In this document: one piece after another, positions 1-7,914 of the stretch
Numbering within the stretch: the stretch's first letter is position 1
Layout: the number at the start of each line of letters is the position of its first letter
Origin: Pseudomonas paracarnis
Lineage (GTDB): Bacteria; Pseudomonadota; Gammaproteobacteria; Pseudomonadales; Pseudomonadaceae
DNA: 64,000 nucleotides
Direction of reading: 5' to 3'
Assembly: GCF_904063055.1 (NCBI RefSeq)
Contig: NZ_CAJFCN010000008.1
Location: 186,001-250,000 of the forward strand
Program-made: the position numbers and the translations under genes
Notes under the pieces: generated by a model
What the model was told of the DNA's origin: nothing
Database searches by the model: none
Seen by the model: only the letters and a program-made list of their open reading frames with translations

Positions 1-1
1 G

Positions 2-61
2 AACGAAGCTGCTGCAAAAGAAGCTGCACCTGCCGCACCTGCAGAACCTGCCAAGCAGTAA
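2..61 (+). CDS. C-terminal end of an Ala/Pro/Lys-rich protein (partial)
   Basis: The reading frame enters from the left edge and gives 19 residues (Asn-Glu-Ala-Ala-Ala-Lys-Glu..., ending Pro-Ala-Lys-Gln) before TAA at 59-61. Only a low-complexity Ala/Pro/Glu/Lys tail is visible, so no function can be assigned. A strong hairpin follows 32 bases later, supporting a real gene end. Confidence 0.55.
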   Translation, partial: NEAAAKEAAPAAPAEPAKQ

Positions 62-93
62 TCGCAGGGTTTAAAGCAGTATTGCAGCAAAAG

Positions 94-124
94 AAAGCCC
101 GCTGATTAAAGCGGGCTTTTCTTT
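94..124. terminator. Bidirectional intrinsic terminator
   Basis: A 9-bp perfect stem (AAAGCCCGC at 94-102 and GCGGGCTTT at 111-119) has an 8-base loop and is followed by a T-rich stretch on the plus strand. An A-rich stretch before it (88-96) gives Us for minus-strand transcripts. It lies between convergent genes: the partial plus-strand gene and the minus-strand gene ending at 146. Confidence 0.8.
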
Positions 125-145
125 GTCTGCGATTTGCTTGCAGCG

Positions 146-886
146 CTACTGTGCGCCGTCTTTTACAACGTCGGCTCCCGGCATATCGGTCGGGGTATAC
201 ACCATCACCTGCAATACATCGGAATGGAACTCGCGGCGGTACAGCACCAGCACCACCCCGCTACTCATCAACATGAACAACCAGGGGCTGACAAACCAGG
301 CCAGCATGGTCATGCCGAAGTAATAGGCGCGCAGGCCAAAGTTGAACTGGTTGGCCGCCATCGAAATCACTCGCGCCGCCCGCAAAGCAAACGCCTTGCG
401 CTCCTGCTCTGACACGTGCCGTTCACCGATCATGGGCGCCGAGCCCACCAGCACCGCCGCGAAGTTGTACTGGCGCATGCACCAGCTGAAGGTGAAAAAG
501 GCATAGACGAACACCAGTGCCAGGCACAGCAATTTGATCTCCGACATGCCCTGGGATGCCTGCTGCACCATGGGAATGTCCGCCAGCAGTGACACTGCGC
601 GTTCCGAAGCCCCCAGCACCGTGAGAATACCGGCGAGGATGATCAAGGTGCTGGAGGCAAAGAACGAGGCATTGCGCTCCAGGTTACCGATCACACTGGC
701 GTCGGCGATACGGTTGTCGCGCAGCAGCATGCGGCGCATCCAGTCTTCACGGTACAGGTGCAACACACTGGCCAGGCACGCCGTGTCCCGGGCTTTCCAC
801 GTTGCGTAACGGGTGTAGCCGCCCCAGCAGATGACAAACCAGAGTGCTGCAAGCAGATGAACTTGATTGATTTCGACAAACGACAT
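146..886 (-). CDS. DUF599 family membrane protein
   Basis: The 246-residue product starts MSFVEINQVHLLAALWFVIC. It has hydrophobic segments near residues 7-23, 70-90, 115-135 and 190-215, and a motif (GYTRYATWKAR) near residue 30 that fits the DUF599 family of bacterial inner-membrane proteins. Function is unknown. The start at 886 is chosen because AAGGA lies just upstream. The frame stays open to 1018, but that extension is translation of a REPIN and cannot be real. The last residues are hydrophilic. The gene converges on the upstream gene across a shared terminator. Membrane location is inferred from hydrophobicity only. Confidence 0.8.
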   Translation of the reverse strand: MSFVEINQVHLLAALWFVICWGGYTRYATWKARDTACLASVLHLYREDWMRRMLLRDNRIADASVIGNLERNASFFASSTLIILAGILTVLGASERAVSLLADIPMVQQASQGMSEIKLLCLALVFVYAFFTFSWCMRQYNFAAVLVGSAPMIGERHVSEQERKAFALRAARVISMAANQFNFGLRAYYFGMTMLAWFVSPWLFMLMSSGVVLVLYRREFHSDVLQVMVYTPTDMPGADVVKDGAQ

Positions 887-930
887 GTAGGTCCTTGTAC
901 AGGGTAGCCATGGTGAAAACGCGGTCAAAC

Positions 931-1019
931 TGTGGGAGCGGGCTTGCTCGCGAATGCGGTGTGCCAGCTGCATATTAGTTTGCTGACACACCGCATTCGC
1001 GAGCAAGCCCGCTCCCACA
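931..1019. repeat. REPIN (REP doublet, inverted)
   Basis: The arms at 931-963 and 987-1019 are perfect 33-base inverse complements beginning TGTGGGAGCGGGCTTGCTCG, with a 23-base centre. This is the REP doublet layout of Pseudomonas. It lies between the DUF599 gene and the brnQ terminator and makes the DUF599 frame look longer than it is. Confidence 0.9.
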
Positions 1020-1060
1020 TTACCGGTTCACAAGTTTAGAAATATGTAACCTCATACGCA

Positions 1061-1096
1061 AAAAAAATGCCCCGTATCGTTTGATACGGGGCATTT
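1061..1096 (-). terminator. Intrinsic terminator of brnQ
   Basis: A 12-bp perfect stem (ATGCCCCGTATC at 67-78 of the 1000s, GATACGGGGCAT at 1083-1094) with a 4-base loop; on the minus strand it is followed by seven Us. It starts 20 bases after the brnQ stop codon. Confidence 0.9.
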
Positions 1097-1116
1097 CAGT
1101 AGAGCTCAACCGCGCG

Positions 1117-2430
1117 TTACGCGATGGCTTCGCTGCGCTTGCCCAGCATACGGTCAATCACCACGGCCCCGACCAGCGTCATCACCGACGGCACCAGCCA
1201 CGCCAAGCCTTGTTCGCTCAACGGCAGGTTTACCAGTTGCGTAGGCATCCAACCCGCCAGGCCCGCCCCCTTGAGTGCGTCGATGCAGCCAAAGATGAAC
1301 GACACCAGCATCACCGGGCCGACAATACGGCCCTGTTCCTGCCAGAACCCTTTGCAGAAGCTCAAGGCCACCAACACGATGCATGGCGGGTAGATCGCGG
1401 TCAGCACCGGGATCGAGAAGGCAATGAGTTTGGTCAAGCCCAGGTTGGACACAAACAGCGAGAACAGTGCCAGGATCACCACCAGAGTCTTGTAGGACAG
1501 CGGCAGGATCTTGCTGAAGTACTCGGCGCAGGCACAGGTCAGGCCCACGGCGGTCACCAGGCATGCCAGGGAAATCAGCACGGCGAGGAAACCACTGCCC
1601 AGGGAGCCGAACGTGTATTGCACATAGGCGTGCAGTACCGCCGCGCCATTGCTGGCACCCGCGGCCACGGCATGGCTGCCCGAACCCAGGCGGAACAGGC
1701 TGACGTACACCAGTGCCAGGCCCACGCCGGCAATCAGCCCGGCAATGATCGCGTAGCGAGTGATCAGCTTGGGTGACTCGACGCCACGGGAGCGAATCGC
1801 GTTGACGATCACGATGCCGAACACCAGGGCGCCCAGGGTATCCATGGTCAGGTAACCATTAATAAAGCCTTGGGAGAACGGCGCGGCAACGTATTCCGGC
1901 GTGGCAACCCCCACCTCACCGGCGGGCAAGGCAAACGCAGCGATGCCGAGAATAGCCAGGGCGATGATTTTCAGCGGCGCCAGGAAACGGCCCACGGTGT
2001 CCAGCAGTCGACCTGGGTACAGGGAGACAAAGAACACCACCAGGAAATACACCGAGCTGTAGAGGAACAGTGCCAACGGGCTCTCACCGGTCAAGGGCGC
2101 CAGGCCCACTTCAAACGATACTGTTGCGGTGCGCGGGGTCGCAAACAGCGGGCCCACTGCCAGGTAGGCCGCTGCCGCCAGCAGGCCACCGGCGATCTTG
2201 CCAATCGGGCTGCTCAGCGCATCCATGCCACCACCGACCTTGGCCAGGGCGATCACAGTGACCACCGGCAAACCGACCGCGGTGATCAGAAAGCCCAGCG
2301 CCGCCATCCACACATGCGGCCCGGACTGCAAACCAACGATAGGCGGGAAGATGATGTTGCCGGCGCCCACGAACAGGGCAAAGGTCATAAAGCCCAGCGC
2401 CAGGATATCCTGGCTTTTCAACACTTTCAT
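1117..2430 (-). CDS. brnQ: Branched-chain amino acid:cation symporter (BrnQ/BraB)
   Basis: The 437-residue protein matches the LIVCS family (BrnQ in enterics, BraB in P. aeruginosa), inner-membrane carriers for leucine, isoleucine and valine coupled to Na+ or H+. The N-terminus carries the family-typical LALGFMTFALFVGAGNIIFP segment, followed by about twelve hydrophobic segments. An in-frame GTG exists at 2445; the ATG at 2430 gives the usual family length, but neither has a clear Shine-Dalgarno. It lies downstream of sucD in the same orientation, separated by a terminator and a REPIN, so it is probably transcribed alone. The order sucCD-braB matches P. aeruginosa. Confidence 0.92.
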   Translation of the reverse strand: MKVLKSQDILALGFMTFALFVGAGNIIFPPIVGLQSGPHVWMAALGFLITAVGLPVVTVIALAKVGGGMDALSSPIGKIAGGLLAAAAYLAVGPLFATPRTATVSFEVGLAPLTGESPLALFLYSSVYFLVVFFVSLYPGRLLDTVGRFLAPLKIIALAILGIAAFALPAGEVGVATPEYVAAPFSQGFINGYLTMDTLGALVFGIVIVNAIRSRGVESPKLITRYAIIAGLIAGVGLALVYVSLFRLGSGSHAVAAGASNGAAVLHAYVQYTFGSLGSGFLAVLISLACLVTAVGLTCACAEYFSKILPLSYKTLVVILALFSLFVSNLGLTKLIAFSIPVLTAIYPPCIVLVALSFCKGFWQEQGRIVGPVMLVSFIFGCIDALKGAGLAGWMPTQLVNLPLSEQGLAWLVPSVMTLVGAVVIDRMLGKRSEAIA

Positions 2431-2673
2431 TTGAGGAAATACCACACTACTGAATCGGAATTTAGAGAGGGCTTCCCTATGGATGAGGGAAATGCTGCCG
2501 GCCCTTGTGGGGACCGACCGGTCTAGCGCGCAGCTTCCTTTTGGGACGCGGACGCATAAAGAGGCGGCTAGAGTACAGAATTAGGCTGACAAACGCACTG
2601 TTGCGGGGCGGACTGTCCGATAAGCGACATTTCAATGTCGCGTTTTCATACTTAATTGGGCAACACAGAACCC
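2431..2673. other. Upstream region of brnQ, no gene
   Basis: This is the first part of a 428-base gap between brnQ and sucD. No open frame with coding character was found. It must hold the brnQ promoter; a TTGTCA-like hexamer exists on the minus strand near 2605, but no -10 hexamer at good spacing was found, so no promoter is called. The rest of the gap holds a REPIN and the sucD terminator. Confidence 0.5.
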
Positions 2674-2760
2674 TGTGGGCGCTGGCTTGCCTGCGATGGC
2701 ATCGACTGGGCATGGCTGATGCGCCGAGGTGTCTGCATCGCAGGCAAGCCAGCTCCCACA
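2674..2760. repeat. REPIN
   Basis: The left arm starts TGTGGGCGCTGGCTTGCCTG and the right arm ends with the inverse complement CAGGCAAGCCAGCTCCCACA. One substitution (C for A in the left GTGGGAG core) separates the arms. About 38 bases lie between them. The element sits between sucD and brnQ. Confidence 0.88.
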
Positions 2761-2801
2761 TTGAACCGAGTACATCCCCAAATCTGGGTATACCCAGAAA
2801 G

Positions 2802-2831
2802 CACAAAGGCCACCCGAAGGTGGCCTTTGTG
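2802..2831 (-). terminator. Intrinsic terminator of the sdh-suc operon
   Basis: A perfect 13-bp stem (2802-2814 and 2819-2831) closes on a CGAA tetraloop. It lies 27 bases after the sucD stop codon and is the only strong terminator seen downstream of sdhCDAB-sucABlpdG-sucCD. Confidence 0.85.
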
Positions 2832-2858
2832 TGGTGAAGCGTCAGCTAAGCGCGAGGC

Positions 2859-3740
2859 TTACTTGACAGCCCAACCGGTCAGCTCGGCCAGGGCCTTGCC
2901 GATGTCTGCCAGCGAACGCACGGTTTTAACGCCTGCGTCTTGCAGTGCAGCGAATTTCTCGTCTGCAGTGCCTTTGCCGCCAGAGATGATTGCGCCAGCA
3001 TGGCCCATGCGCTTGCCCGCAGGGGCAGTCACACCAGCGATGTAGGAAACAACCGGCTTGGTCACGTGTGCCTTGATGTAGGCAGCCGCTTCTTCTTCAG
3101 CCGAACCGCCGATCTCACCGATCATTACGATCGCTTCGGTCTTCGGGTCTTCCTGGAACAGCTTCAGGATGTCGATGAAGTTGGAGCCTGGGATCGGGTC
3201 ACCGCCGATGCCGACGCAAGTCGACTGACCGAAACCGGCGTCAGTGGTCTGCTTGACAGCTTCATAGGTCAGGGTGCCGGAACGGGAAACGATACCGACT
3301 TTACCTGGCAAGTGAATGTGACCTGGCATGATGCCGATCTTGCATTCGCCTGGGGTGATCACGCCTGGGCAGTTAGGGCCGATCAGGACTACGCCCAGTT
3401 CGTCGCACTTAACTTTAGCGTCCAGCATGTCCAGGGTAGGAATGCCTTCGGTGATGCAGACGATCAGCTTGATGCCGCCGAATGCCGCTTCCAGGATCGA
3501 GTCCTTGCAGAAAGGAGCTGGAACGTAGATCACGCTGGCGGTGGCGCCAGTGGCTTCTACTGCTTCTTTCACGGTGTTGAACACGGGCAGGCCCAGGTGC
3601 TCGGTGCCGCCTTTGCCTGGAGTTACGCCGCCAACCATCTGGGTGCCGTATTCGATGGCTTGCTGGGTGTGGAAACTACCTTGCGAACCGGTAATACCCT
3701 GGCAGATAACTTTGGTGTCTTTATTGATCAGGACGCTCAT
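2859..3740 (-). CDS. sucD: Succinyl-CoA synthetase alpha subunit
   Basis: The 293-residue protein carries the N-terminal CoA-binding Rossmann domain (MSVLINKDTKVICQGITGSQ) and the ligase domain with the phosphohistidine loop GHAGAIISGGKGTA near residue 246. With SucC it converts succinyl-CoA to succinate with NTP formation. The ATG at 3738-3740 overlaps the sucC stop codon (TAATG), indicating translational coupling. It is the last gene of the TCA cluster and precedes a strong terminator. Confidence 0.98.
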   Translation of the reverse strand: MSVLINKDTKVICQGITGSQGSFHTQQAIEYGTQMVGGVTPGKGGTEHLGLPVFNTVKEAVEATGATASVIYVPAPFCKDSILEAAFGGIKLIVCITEGIPTLDMLDAKVKCDELGVVLIGPNCPGVITPGECKIGIMPGHIHLPGKVGIVSRSGTLTYEAVKQTTDAGFGQSTCVGIGGDPIPGSNFIDILKLFQEDPKTEAIVMIGEIGGSAEEEAAAYIKAHVTKPVVSYIAGVTAPAGKRMGHAGAIISGGKGTADEKFAALQDAGVKTVRSLADIGKALAELTGWAVK

Positions 3741-4906
3741 TACTTGCCCTCCGCAGCTTTGACAACTTGTTGAGCAGCGTCGGTCAGGCTGGTAGCCGCG
3801 ATGATGTTCAAACCGCTTTCTGCCAGTACTTTAGCGCCCAGTTCAGCGTTGTTACCTTCAAGGCGAACAACAACCGGGATTTTAACGCCGACTTCTTTCA
3901 CTGCACCGATGATGCCTTCGGCAATCATGTCGCAACGAACGATGCCGCCGAAGATGTTGACCAGTACTGCAGCGACGTTGGAGTCGGACAGGATGATCTT
4001 GAACGCTTCGGTAACGCGTTCCTTGGTAGCGCCACCACCTACGTCGAGGAAGTTGGCTGGCTTGCCGCCATGCAGGTTGACGATGTCCATGGTACCCATG
4101 GCCAGGCCGGCACCGTTGACCATGCAGCCGATGTTGCCTTCCAGGGCTACGTAGTTCAGTTCGAACTTGGCAGCGTGCGCTTCGCGCGGATCGTCTTGCG
4201 ACGGATCGTGGAAAGTCTTCAGCTTAGGCTGACGGTACATGGCGTTGGCGTCGATGTTGATCTTGGCATCGAGGCAGTGCAGATCGCCGTCAGCCTTGAT
4301 CACCAGCGGGTTCACTTCCAGCAGGGCCAGATCGTGATCCTGGAACAGTTTGGCCAGACCTACGAAGATCTTGGCGAACTGGGCAACTTGCTTGCCTTCC
4401 AGGCCCAGCTGGAAAGCCAGTTCACGACCCTGGAATGGCTGAGCGCCAACCAGTGGATCGATAGTGGCCTTCAGAATTTTTTCTGGGGTTTCGTGAGCAA
4501 TTTTCTCGATGTCCACGCCACCTTCGGTGGAAGCCATGAACACGATGCGACGGCTCGAACGGTCAACGACAGCGCCCAGGTACAGCTCTTTAGCGATATC
4601 AGTGCACGATTCAACCAGGATCTTGGTGACTGGTTGGCCATTGGCATCAGTCTGGTAAGTCACCAGACGCTTGCCCAGCCACTGCTGTGCGAAGGCCTTG
4701 GCGTCTTCTTTGCTGCGAACCAGCTTGACGCCGCCCGCTTTACCGCGACCACCGGCGTGGACCTGGGCTTTGACAACCCACTCGCTGCCGCCGATTTTGT
4801 CGCAAGCTTCTGCTGCTGCTTCCGGGGTGTCTACTGCGTAGCCCTTGGAAACTGGCAGGCCGTATTCAGCGAACAGCTGCTTACCCTGATACTCGTGAAG
4901 ATTCAT
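3740..4906 (-). CDS. sucC: Succinyl-CoA synthetase beta subunit
   Basis: The 388-residue protein begins MNLHEYQGKQLFAEYGLPVS, the conserved start of the ATP-grasp beta subunit, and contains the nucleotide-binding segment VVKAQVHAGGRGKAGGVK and the C-terminal flavodoxin-like part (VNIFGGIVRCDMIAEGI). The frame is open 16 codons further upstream, but the start at 4906 fits the family length and its N-terminal motif. It overlaps sucD by one base. A 204-base spacer with inverted repeats separates it from lpdG. Confidence 0.97.
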   Translation of the reverse strand: MNLHEYQGKQLFAEYGLPVSKGYAVDTPEAAAEACDKIGGSEWVVKAQVHAGGRGKAGGVKLVRSKEDAKAFAQQWLGKRLVTYQTDANGQPVTKILVESCTDIAKELYLGAVVDRSSRRIVFMASTEGGVDIEKIAHETPEKILKATIDPLVGAQPFQGRELAFQLGLEGKQVAQFAKIFVGLAKLFQDHDLALLEVNPLVIKADGDLHCLDAKINIDANAMYRQPKLKTFHDPSQDDPREAHAAKFELNYVALEGNIGCMVNGAGLAMGTMDIVNLHGGKPANFLDVGGGATKERVTEAFKIILSDSNVAAVLVNIFGGIVRCDMIAEGIIGAVKEVGVKIPVVVRLEGNNAELGAKVLAESGLNIIAATSLTDAAQQVVKAAEGK

Positions 4907-5050
4907 GCTTTTTACCGTCTTCGTTAGGTACTGCGCATTCGGCGCTGCGCTCATTATGAGTGCCGCGCCACCTGTGACTGCTGCTCGCGCAACTTGCGGG
5001 GCTTATGGCCCGTAAAGCTGCGCAAGGCTGCGTCCAGCGGATATTCCGCG

Positions 5051-5074
5051 GTGAGTCTTGCGCGCAAGGCTCAC
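5051..5074. repeat. Inverted repeat between lpdG and sucC
   Basis: An 11-base arm (GTGAGTCTTGC) and its near-complement (GCAAGGCTCAC) flank the centre GC, with one mismatched pair. It lies inside the long sdh-suc transcript, 36 bases downstream of the lpdG stop codon, and has no U-run, so it is more likely an mRNA stem than a terminator. Confidence 0.5.
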
Positions 5075-5110
5075 GACGGGCAACTCCGCCGTGGTTTCTT
5101 ATTATCTCGC

Positions 5111-6547
5111 TTAGCGCTTCTTCTTGTTGGCAATGTGGATGGCGCCGCCATTCACTGCCAACGCAGCTTCGTGCAGCGCTTCGGACAGGGTCGGATGGGA
5201 GAAGACCATCATGCCCAAGTCCTCGGCACTGGTGCCGAATTCCATGCCGATCGCGCCTTGCTGAACCAGTTCTGCAGCGCTTGGGCCAATCACGTGGACG
5301 CCCAATACGCGGTCAGTCTTGGCATCAGCGATGACTTTGACAAAACCACCGGTGTCGTTGGCTGCCATGGCACGGCCAGAAGCGGCAAACGGGAAGGTGC
5401 CGACGTTAACTTCAACGCCTTCAGCTTTCAACTGCTGTTCGTTCTTGCCGACCCATGCAATTTCCGGGTGGGTGTAGATAACCGATGGGATCAGGTCGTA
5501 GTTCATCTGGGTCTTGTGACCCTTGATGCGCTCAACGACCATGATGCCCTCTTCGGAAGCCTTGTGGGCCAGCATCATGCCACGAACCACGTCGCCAATG
5601 GCATAGACGCCAGGCACGGTGGTGGCGCAATGATCGTCAACGTGGATGAAACCACGCTCGTCGATGTTCACGCCGCTGTCGGAAGCCAGCAAGTCGTTGG
5701 TCACTGGGCGGCGGCCCACGGCGACGATCAGCTTGTCGAAAGTGATGGTCTGCTCGCCGTCTTTATCGGTGTAGGTCACTACGACTTCTTCGCCGTTGAC
5801 CTTGGAACCGGTAACACGGGCGCCGAGCTTGATGTCCAGACCTTGTTTGGTCAGGGTTTTCAGCGCTTCCTTGGACACCGCGGTGTCGGCAGCCAGCAGG
5901 AATGTATCCAGGGCTTCCAGCACGGTGACTTGAGCACCCAGGCGGGACCATACCGAACCCAGTTCCAAACCGATCACGCCAGCGCCGATGACGCCCAGAC
6001 GCTTAGGCACAGCTTGGAATTCCAGGGCGCCGGTCGAATCAACGATCACGTTGTTATCAACAGGAGCAGGCGGAATGTCGATTGGACGCGAGCCGGGTGC
6101 CAGGATCACGTTTTCGGCTTCGATGACTTCAACCGAACCGTCTGGCTTGGTGACTTCAACTTTCTTGCCGGCCAGCAGCTTGCCGTGGCCTTGAATGGAA
6201 GTCACGCCGTTGGCCTTGAACAAGGTGGCAACGCCGGAAGTCAGGCCTTTGACGATGTTGGCTTTACGGCCGACCATTGCGGGTACGTCCATGGTCACGC
6301 CAGCATGGTTGATGCCGTGGATCGCAAAGCCGTCTTGGGCTTCGTGGAATTTCCAGGAGCTGTCCAGCAGCGCCTTGGACGGAATGCAACCCACGTTCAG
6401 GCAAGTACCGCCCAGCGCCAGTTTGCCTTCCTTGTCGGTGTATTTTTCGATGCAAGCAGTGGACAGGCCCAGTTGCGCAGCCTTGATGGCGGCAACATAG
6501 CCGCCAGGGCCTGCACCAATCACTACAACGTCAAATTTCTGTGTCAT
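5111..6547 (-). CDS. lpdG: Dihydrolipoamide dehydrogenase (E3) of 2-oxoglutarate dehydrogenase
   Basis: The 478-residue flavoprotein reoxidises the lipoyl group of SucB with NAD+. Visible features are the FAD motif VIGAGPGGYVAAIKA (residues 10-24), the redox-active pair C49/C54 in GGTCLNVGCIPSK, the NAD-binding GAGVIGLELGS and the C-terminal catalytic HPTLSEALHEA. The start ATG at 6547 has AGAGGA about 11 bases upstream. The gene lies third in the sucAB-lpdG unit, after a 99-base spacer containing an inverted repeat. Pseudomonads carry additional lpd genes for other complexes; its place here supports the LpdG assignment. Confidence 0.97.
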   Translation of the reverse strand: MTQKFDVVVIGAGPGGYVAAIKAAQLGLSTACIEKYTDKEGKLALGGTCLNVGCIPSKALLDSSWKFHEAQDGFAIHGINHAGVTMDVPAMVGRKANIVKGLTSGVATLFKANGVTSIQGHGKLLAGKKVEVTKPDGSVEVIEAENVILAPGSRPIDIPPAPVDNNVIVDSTGALEFQAVPKRLGVIGAGVIGLELGSVWSRLGAQVTVLEALDTFLLAADTAVSKEALKTLTKQGLDIKLGARVTGSKVNGEEVVVTYTDKDGEQTITFDKLIVAVGRRPVTNDLLASDSGVNIDERGFIHVDDHCATTVPGVYAIGDVVRGMMLAHKASEEGIMVVERIKGHKTQMNYDLIPSVIYTHPEIAWVGKNEQQLKAEGVEVNVGTFPFAASGRAMAANDTGGFVKVIADAKTDRVLGVHVIGPSAAELVQQGAIGMEFGTSAEDLGMMVFSHPTLSEALHEAALAVNGGAIHIANKKKR

Positions 6548-6584
6548 GAAAATAGATCCTCTATTTGCGACAAGCTTCTAGTCA

Positions 6585-6632
6585 CACGTTGCAAGCCAAG
6601 CTGCTTTTTCCTACAGCTTGTAGCTCGCAACG
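6585..6632. repeat. Interrupted inverted repeat between sucB and lpdG
   Basis: ACGTTGC (6585-6591) pairs with GCAACGT (6626-6632), and AAGCTG pairs with CAGCTT inside, giving a long interrupted hairpin. The arms resemble the GCAAGC/AGCTTG-rich elements often found between Pseudomonas genes. It occupies most of the 99-base sucB-lpdG gap. Confidence 0.6.
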
Positions 6633-6646
6633 TGCAACTGCTTCTA

Positions 6647-7870
6647 TCAGATGTCCAGGAGCAGGCGAGCCGGGTCTTCCAGCAGGTTCTTGATGGTCAC
6701 CAGGAACGTCACGGCTTCTTTACCGTCGATCAGGCGGTGATCGTAAGACAGTGCCAGGTACATCATTGGGCGGATCACGACTTGGCCGTTGATGGCCATC
6801 GGACGCTGGATGATGTTGTGCATGCCCAGGATCGCGGCCTGCGGTGGGTTGACGATCGGCGTCGACATCATCGAACCGAAGGTACCACCGTTGGTGATGG
6901 TGAAGGTACCGCCGGTCATCTCGTCGATGGTCAGCTTGCCGTCACGGGCTTTCTTGCCGAAGCCAGCGATGCCGCCTTCGATTTCGGCCAGGCTCATCAG
7001 CTCGGCGTTACGCAGGACTGGAACCACCAGGCCGCGGTCGCTGGAGACGGCAACGCCGATATCCGAGTAGCCGTGGTAAACGATGTCGCCGCCGTCGATC
7101 GAAGCGTTGACTGCCGGGAAGCGCTTCAGCGCTTCGGTGGCCGCTTTCACGAAGAACGACATGAAGCCCAGGCGCACGCCGTTGTGGGACTTCTCGAACA
7201 GGTCCTTGTACTTCGAACGCAGGGCCATGACTTCGGTCATGTCGACTTCGTTGAAGGTGGTCAGCATCGCCATGTTCGACTGAGCTTCAACCAGGCGCTT
7301 GGCCACGGTGGCACGTACACGAGTCATCGGTACGCGCTTCTCGGTGCGGTCGCCAGCGGCAAACACAGGCGCAGCGGCAGCAGGCGCTGCAGCCTTGGCA
7401 GGTGCGGCAGCCGGAGCGTTCTTCTTGGCTTCAACTGCGGCAACCACGTCTTCCTTGGTCACACGGCCATCTTTGCCGGTGCCCTTGATGGAAGCCAGGT
7501 TGATGCCGTTTTCCTCAGCCAGTTGACGCGCAGCCGGTGCAGCGATTGGATCTTCGCCACCCGCAGCCGGTGCGGCAGGCGCAGAAGCAGCCGGTGCAGC
7601 AGCGGCAGGAGCAGGAGCAGCGGCAGCAGCGCTGCCCTCTTCGATCGAGCCCAGTACCTGGTTCGACAGAACGGTAGCGCCCTCTTCAGCAACGATTGCG
7701 CCCAGCACGCCGTCAGCTTCGGCCAACACTTCCAGAACGACTTTGTCGGTCTCGATGTCGACGATCAGGTCGTCACGCTTGACGGCCTCGCCTGGTTTCT
7801 TGTGCCAGGTGGCAACGGTGCCATCGGCAACCGATTCCGGGAATGACGGGGCTTTGATTTCGATAGCCAT
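6647..7870 (-). CDS. sucB: Dihydrolipoamide succinyltransferase (E2o)
   Basis: The 407-residue protein has an N-terminal lipoyl domain with the lipoylated Lys in DIETDKVVLEV, an Ala/Pro-rich linker (about residues 78-105), a peripheral-subunit-binding domain (ARQLAEENGINLASIKGTGKDGRVTKEDV), a second Ala-rich linker, and the catalytic domain ending with the active-site DHRLIDGKEAV. It transfers the succinyl group to CoA in the 2-oxoglutarate dehydrogenase complex. It follows sucA by 44 bases. Confidence 0.98.
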   Translation of the reverse strand: MAIEIKAPSFPESVADGTVATWHKKPGEAVKRDDLIVDIETDKVVLEVLAEADGVLGAIVAEEGATVLSNQVLGSIEEGSAAAAAPAPAAAAPAASAPAAPAAGGEDPIAAPAARQLAEENGINLASIKGTGKDGRVTKEDVVAAVEAKKNAPAAAPAKAAAPAAAAPVFAAGDRTEKRVPMTRVRATVAKRLVEAQSNMAMLTTFNEVDMTEVMALRSKYKDLFEKSHNGVRLGFMSFFVKAATEALKRFPAVNASIDGGDIVYHGYSDIGVAVSSDRGLVVPVLRNAELMSLAEIEGGIAGFGKKARDGKLTIDEMTGGTFTITNGGTFGSMMSTPIVNPPQAAILGMHNIIQRPMAINGQVVIRPMMYLALSYDHRLIDGKEAVTFLVTIKNLLEDPARLLLDI

Positions 7871-7914
7871 TATCTGTAGGTCCTTAAAATTCGGTTTCAG
7901 TCAGCGCGAAGGCG

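Noticed and set aside
887..1018. N-terminal extension of the DUF599 frame
   Set aside because: It translates the REPIN; a good Shine-Dalgarno supports the start at 886.
4994..7846. A 950-codon plus-strand open frame across lpdG and sucB
   Set aside because: It is antisense to two clear TCA enzymes, begins and ends in non-coding sequence and has no recognisable domain.
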